Shown here piece after piece: positions 6,364 through 8,987 of a DNA stretch of 8,987 bases. The notes beneath the pieces were generated by a model. That model did not search any database. It had not been told where the DNA came from and worked only from the letters and a program-made list of their open reading frames with translations. The position numbers and the translations under genes were made by a program. Location: positions 1-8,987 of the forward strand of contig DGSM01000055.1 of the NCBI GenBank assembly GCA_002393975.1, written 5' to 3'. Origin of the DNA: Clostridiales bacterium UBA4362. GTDB lineage: Bacteria > Bacillota > Clostridia > TANB77 > CAG-508. Position 1 is the first letter of the stretch; each line of letters opens with the position of its first letter.

Positions 6364-6377
6364 TTTTATAGATCTAA

Positions 6378-6941
6378 TTATTCTGCATCTTCTTTTTTGT
6401 CTTCTTCAGCTTTTGGTGCTTCTTCAGCTTTAACTTCTTCAGCAGCCTCAGCTTCTTTTACTTCTTCATTTTCTACTACTTCTGCAGCCTTTACATCAGC
6501 TTCTGTAGCGATATCTTGAGTGTTCTCAGCATTTTCAGCTTCTTCACTCTCTCCAGGAACTTCTTCCTTAATGATAATATCTTCTCTATGAAGGTTTGCT
6601 CCAATATTTTCTCTAGTTTTAGCAGCTTTACCAACTCTATCTCTTAAATAATAAAGTTTAGCTCTTCTAACCTTTCCTACTCTAATTACTTCGATTTTCT
6701 CGATTAATGGAGAATGCATTAAGAATGTTTTCTCAACTCCTACTCCATATGAAATTCTTCTAACAGTGAATGTTGAATTTAATCCACCATTTTGTTCTTT
6801 TATAACAATTCCTTCAAAAACCTGGATTCTTTGTCTATTTCCTTCTTTAATTCTTTGATGAACTCTTACAGTATCACCAATTTTTATATGAGGAATTGAA
6901 CTTTTTAATTGTTCATGTTCTATAGAATTAATTATATCCAT
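6378..6941 (-). CDS. rplS: Large ribosomal subunit protein L19 with long acidic C-terminal tail
   Basis: L19 (bL19) sits at the interface of the 50S and 30S subunits. The L19 core runs from residue 1 to about 118: IKIGDTVRVHQRIKEGNR (19-36), VFEGIVIKEQNGG (41-53), TFTVRRISYGVGVEKTF (57-73), VRRAKLYYLRDRVGKAAK (91-108). Typical L19 is about 115-130 residues, whereas this frame has 187. The additional residues 125-187 contain 22 Glu, 13 Ala, 4 Asp and only 7 Lys, with no fold-like pattern. The reading frame through the tail is open and ends with TAA just before a clean terminator, so I see no frameshift. The start ATG has AAAGGAG six bases upstream. It is the last gene of the operon, 14 bases after trmD. 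The gene identity is secure; the tail's role is unknown. Confidence 0.96.
   Translation of the reverse strand: MDIINSIEHEQLKSSIPHIKIGDTVRVHQRIKEGNRQRIQVFEGIVIKEQNGGLNSTFTVRRISYGVGVEKTFLMHSPLIEKIEVIRVGKVRRAKLYYLRDRVGKAAKTRENIGANLHREDIIIKEEVPGESEEAENAENTQDIATEADVKAAEVVENEEVKEAEAAEEVKAEEAPKAEEDKKEDAE
6381..6560 (-). repeat. Low-complexity Glu/Ala-coding repeat tract in rplS
   Basis: Imperfect copies of a GCTGAAGAA-like unit recur on the minus strand, seen as repeated TTCTTCAGC on the plus strand (for example around 6391-6400, 6418-6427 and 6435-6444). They encode the acidic tail of L19. Such tracts can change length by slippage. Confidence 0.6.
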
Positions 6942-6955
6942 GATTTACTCCTTTC

Positions 6956-7675
6956 TTAATCTTTATATTTTTTAATAATCTTCTTTGCAAGATTTCTTTG
7001 AGTTTCATCTAATAAATCTTTACGTTTATTATATGTTGTAATTAACCTTTGATCTTGTCTCCATTCATCAATTTTTTGATGATTTCCACTTATTAAAATC
7101 TCAGGTACCTTCATACCCTCAAACTCATAAGGTTTTGTATATTGAGGATATTCTAGAAGTGTGTCTGTACTAAATGATTCTTCTACAATGGATTCTTTTG
7201 AAAGTACTCCTTCTACATATCTTGAAACACCATCTACTAAGCACATGGCTGGTATTTCACCGCCTGTTAGTACATAATCGCCAATTGAGATTTCTTCATC
7301 AACATACTTTTCTATTACTCTCTCGTCAATACCTTCATAGTGACCACAAAGTAATATTAAGTCATGTTCTTTTGAAAGTTCTACAATCTTTTTTTGATTA
7401 AGTACTTTGCCTTGTGGTGTTAAATAAATAACTTTGGCATCAGGCGATTTGGTTTTAGCAAATTTTATAGAATCTGCTACGATGTCAGGCATCATTACCA
7501 TTCCTGCTCCTCCACCATAAGGTGTATCATCTACTTGATTATAACTATTTTTTGAAAAATCTCTAATATTAATTGTTTCAATTTCTATTAGATTTTTCTT
7601 TCTTGCTCTTTCTATAATGCTAGTCTTAAGAGACTCAAACATTTCTGGAAAGAGTGTTAAAATATAATATTTCAA
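6956..7675 (-). CDS. trmD: tRNA (guanine-37-N1)-methyltransferase TrmD
   Basis: Transfers a methyl group from S-adenosylmethionine to G37 next to the anticodon, which prevents +1 frameshifting. At 239 residues it is of normal length. The SPOUT methyltransferase domain shows YYILTLFPEMF (3-13), DDTPYGGGAGMVM (49-61), YLTPQGK (84-90), LLCGHYEGIDER (108-119) and the trefoil-knot segment SIGDYVLTGGE (130-140). SRYVEGVL (151-158), LLEYPQYTKP and the C-terminal ISGNHQKIDEWR follow. The catalytic Asp of the Haemophilus enzyme (EDSF) seems to be Glu166 here (EESF), with a one-residue shorter loop, a conservative change I believe occurs in clostridial homologues. The start is TTG at 7675, the usual N-terminus of the family; AAAGG lies 13 bases upstream, inside the end of rimM. 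Only three bases separate it from the rimM stop, so translational coupling is likely. Confidence 0.97.
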   Translation of the reverse strand: MKYYILTLFPEMFESLKTSIIERARKKNLIEIETINIRDFSKNSYNQVDDTPYGGGAGMVMMPDIVADSIKFAKTKSPDAKVIYLTPQGKVLNQKKIVELSKEHDLILLCGHYEGIDERVIEKYVDEEISIGDYVLTGGEIPAMCLVDGVSRYVEGVLSKESIVEESFSTDTLLEYPQYTKPYEFEGMKVPEILISGNHQKIDEWRQDQRLITTYNKRKDLLDETQRNLAKKIIKKYKD

Positions 7676-7678
7676 AAC

Positions 7679-8146
7679 TTAAATCATACCTTTCAACAAA
7701 TGTACTAAGATTTGTTTCTTTTCAAGATCTACTTTTAGGATTACTTCTTTTGTTGCAGGTAATAAAATCTCTCCTACTTGGTATATGTCATTAGCTCCTG
7801 TATTAAATACATCATCTAATTTTCCTAAAGTTTTGCCTTCATCTGTAATAACATCAAAGCCTAATATGTCTTCAATATAATATGTGTTTTCTGGAAGAGC
7901 TGGAACTTCATCTTTTTCTACAAAGACTTCACTTCCTTTAAGTAACTCTGCATCAGAAATATCATCTATGCCTTGAAGTTTTACAACATATAAAGGTTTT
8001 TGAAATCTCATTTTTTCAATCCAATATGATTTTTCTTTAATTACTAAGTGATCTAGTTCATTGAAATAATCATGTGCTGGATATATTTTAATTTCACCTT
8101 TAATACCAAATGTATTAACAACTTTACCTACATTTAAATATTCCAT
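7679..8146 (-). CDS. rimM: 16S rRNA processing/ribosome maturation factor RimM
   Basis: Assists assembly of the 30S head domain, acting near ribosomal protein S19 on the 3' domain of 16S rRNA. At 155 residues it is slightly short for the family, typically about 165-180. The N-terminal beta-barrel begins VGKVVNTFGIKGEIKIYP (6-23) and includes the DAELLKGSEVFV segment. The C-terminal PRC-barrel begins YYIEDILGFDV and contains LDDVFNTGANDIYQV and LLPATKEVILKVDLEKKQ, all standard family blocks. The ATG at 8146 has AAGGA six bases upstream. It lies 11 bases after khpA and three bases before trmD, in the order khpA-rimM-trmD-rplS familiar from Firmicutes. Its TAA stop is in the same frame as the trmD start. 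Confidence 0.95.
   Translation of the reverse strand: MEYLNVGKVVNTFGIKGEIKIYPAHDYFNELDHLVIKEKSYWIEKMRFQKPLYVVKLQGIDDISDAELLKGSEVFVEKDEVPALPENTYYIEDILGFDVITDEGKTLGKLDDVFNTGANDIYQVGEILLPATKEVILKVDLEKKQILVHLLKGMI
7689..7693 (-). promoter_or_regulatory. Distant ribosome binding site for trmD
   Basis: The minus strand reads AAAGG inside the last codons of rimM, 13 bases before the trmD TTG. That is longer than the 5-9 bases seen elsewhere in this window. Together with a TTG start it suggests weak independent initiation and reliance on ribosomes finishing rimM. Confidence 0.5.
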
Positions 8147-8157
8147 TTATTTTCCTT

Positions 8158-8388
8158 CTAGTCTAGAAATTCAACTTCTACTTTCTTTTGCTCTTTATTA
8201 CCAACAGCTTTCATAACTGTTCTGATTGAATGAGCAATTTTACCTTGTCTTCCGATAACTTTTCCCATTTCATCTTTGTTAACTTTTACTTTGAAATTCA
8301 CTCTGTTGCCATTTTCTTCAGATGTTATTTCAATCTCATCTTTGTTATCTACAAGATTTTCAATCATTATTTTTAAAGTTTCTTCCAT
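8158..8388 (-). CDS. khpA: KH-domain RNA-binding protein KhpA (YlqC family)
   Basis: A 76-residue single KH-domain protein. The RNA-binding GxxG loop is GRQG at 46-49 within MGKVIGRQGKIAHSIRTVM, followed by the usual helix and a final strand KKVEVEFLD. In Firmicutes this small protein partners KhpB/Jag and binds RNAs, affecting cell elongation and division; the partner gene is not in the window. The ATG at 8388 has AAGG about nine bases upstream. The gene lies 21 bases after rpsP and 11 before rimM, its standard location. Nothing is unusual in its sequence. Confidence 0.94.
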   Translation of the reverse strand: MEETLKIMIENLVDNKDEIEITSEENGNRVNFKVKVNKDEMGKVIGRQGKIAHSIRTVMKAVGNKEQKKVEVEFLD

Positions 8389-8409
8389 GCTAATTTACCT
8401 TCCTTGCAA

Positions 8410-8643
8410 TTACTCTGCTTTCTTTATTAAAGCTTTAACTGTGTCTGTAGGTTTAGCACCATTTTTTATCCATTTTTCAACTTTCTCTTTATCAAGAACG
8501 ATTTTTTCTGGATTTGTCATAGGATCAAAAGTACCTATTTGTTCAATAATTTTGCCAGTGCTAGCAACTCTAGAATCAGCAACAACTATATGATAGAAAG
8601 GTGCTTTTTTTGCTCCTACTCTTTGTAATCTGATCTTTACCAT
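8410..8643 (-). CDS. rpsP: Small ribosomal subunit protein S16
   Basis: S16 (bS16) binds 16S rRNA and is needed for early 30S assembly. From the start chosen here it is 77 residues, in the usual range. Typical family blocks are MVKIRLQRVGAKKAPFYHIV (1-20), VADSRVASTGKIIEQIGTFDP, and GAKPTDTVKALIKKA at the C-terminus. The frame can be extended to an ATG at 8661, but that ATG is part of the ribosome-binding sequence. The ATG at 8643, preceded by GGAGGTGA and giving the canonical MVKIRLQRVG start, is the real one. It is the second visible gene of the operon, after ffh and before khpA. Confidence 0.98.
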   Translation of the reverse strand: MVKIRLQRVGAKKAPFYHIVVADSRVASTGKIIEQIGTFDPMTNPEKIVLDKEKVEKWIKNGAKPTDTVKALIKKAE

Positions 8644-8651
8644 ATTAGTAT

Positions 8652-8659
8652 TCACCTCC
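8652..8659 (-). promoter_or_regulatory. Ribosome binding site that sets the rpsP start
   Basis: The minus strand reads GGAGGTGA, eight bases before ATG 8643. The alternative upstream ATG (8661-8659) overlaps this site and would place the six residues MEVNTN before the family's conserved start. Confidence 0.85.
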
Positions 8660-8699
8660 ATAAAATTTTAGATCTATATTAAATATAAAAATTTAATAA

Positions 8700-8987
8700 C
8701 TACTTCTTGCCTAGTTTTTTCTCTAGGTCTTCTAAATCTTCTTCTGAAAAATTGTCCATATTCATGTCTTTCATCATTTTCTTCATTCTTGGGTCTATTT
8801 TTCCTTTAGACATCTTTTTCATCATGTCTCTAGTTGCTTCAAATGCTTGCATGAATTTATTTATATCTTGGACTCTTGTTCCAGAACCATTTGCAATTCT
8901 AATTCTTCTTTGTCCATTCAATATTCTAGGATTTTCTCTTTCTTCATTTGTCATAGAAGAAATAATTGATTCTACTCTGACAAGTTC
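8700..8987 (-). CDS. ffh: Signal recognition particle protein Ffh, C-terminal end only
   Basis: The last 95 codons of the SRP GTPase that binds signal peptides and 4.5S/SRP RNA at the ribosome exit. The GTPase (NG) domain is outside the right edge. The visible part is the end of the M domain: SIISSMTNEERENPRILNG, then the RNA-binding helix-turn-helix region RRIRIANGSGTRVQDINKFM with the conserved arginines and GSGT. A Met/Lys-rich segment (MMKKMSKGKIDPRMKKMMKD) and an acidic tail ending DLEDLEKKLGKK follow. The frame stays open to the window edge, so the methionine at 8954 is internal and not a start. A 56-base, nearly pure AT gap separates it from rpsP. Confidence 0.95.
   Translation of the reverse strand, partial: ELVRVESIISSMTNEERENPRILNGQRRIRIANGSGTRVQDINKFMQAFEATRDMMKKMSKGKIDPRMKKMMKDMNMDNFSEEDLEDLEKKLGKK

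Noticed and set aside
7170..7185. Loss of the TrmD catalytic aspartate as evidence of an inactive enzyme
   Set aside because: Glu replaces Asp in an otherwise intact SPOUT domain with all cofactor-loop motifs; the change is conservative, and I believe it recurs in clostridial TrmD.
8276..8593. Plus-strand frame of 105 codons across khpA and rpsP
   Set aside because: It spans two well-supported genes on the opposite strand and is explained as a reverse shadow.
8644..8661. Six-codon N-terminal extension of S16
   Set aside because: The upstream ATG overlaps the GGAGGTGA site, and the family begins at MVKIRL.
8677..8698. 8-bp inverted repeat between ffh and rpsP as terminator or promoter
   Set aside because: The stem is entirely A/T, there is no GC core, and no -35/-10 pair with proper spacing was found; AT-rich gap sequence explains it.
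8700..8954. A stand-alone 84-residue protein starting at Met 8954
   Set aside because: The frame continues open to the window edge and the sequence is the Ffh M domain, so this is an internal methionine.
1..8987. CRISPR array, tRNA gene, insertion sequence or phage module
   Set aside because: I saw no regularly spaced direct repeats, tRNA-like T-loop motif, transposase or integrase frame; all long gaps are short promoter/terminator regions.

Overview
This is a low-GC (clearly AT-rich) bacterial chromosomal segment, most likely from a Firmicutes/Clostridia-type organism. The grounds are Shine-Dalgarno sites of the AAAGGAG/AGGAGG type, the gene order ffh-rpsP-khpA-rimM-trmD-rplS, the dnaG-rpoD pair, a CarD-family regulator and a COG2509-type FAD-dependent dehydrogenase. 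All eleven genes lie on the minus strand, so transcription runs from high to low coordinates. All readable stop codons are TAA or TAG. No tRNA, rRNA, CRISPR array, insertion sequence or prophage gene was seen.

Region by region, in transcription order: (1) 8987-6332 is a translation/RNA-biogenesis operon: the end of ffh (SRP GTPase), then rpsP (S16), khpA (KH-domain RNA-binding protein), rimM (16S maturation), trmD (tRNA m1G37 methyltransferase) and rplS (L19), closed by an intrinsic terminator. (2) 6325-3814 is a separate two-gene unit with its own strong sigma-A-type promoter. It encodes an unrecognised 317-residue protein with a likely transglutaminase-like Cys-His-Asp core, then a 471-residue FAD-dependent dehydrogenase, and ends in an 18-bp-stem hairpin plus a second terminator-like hairpin. 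(3) 3746-3041 is carD alone, with an extended -10 promoter, a short structured leader and a terminator. (4) 3030-1 is the replication/transcription pair dnaG-rpoD, with a weaker promoter candidate, a palindrome over the -35 and a small attenuator-like hairpin in the leader. rpoD runs off the left edge.

Regions 1, 3 and 4 are core information-processing genes: protein targeting, ribosome assembly, tRNA modification, RNA polymerase regulation, primer synthesis and the main sigma factor. The least ordinary parts are the two-gene unit in region 2 and the low-complexity charged extensions on two housekeeping proteins: a Lys/Glu/Ala-rich N-terminus on RpoD and a Glu/Ala-rich C-terminus on L19. I do not see a clearly new multi-gene system. 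The best candidate for undescribed biology is the transglutaminase-like protein and its pairing with the flavoenzyme.
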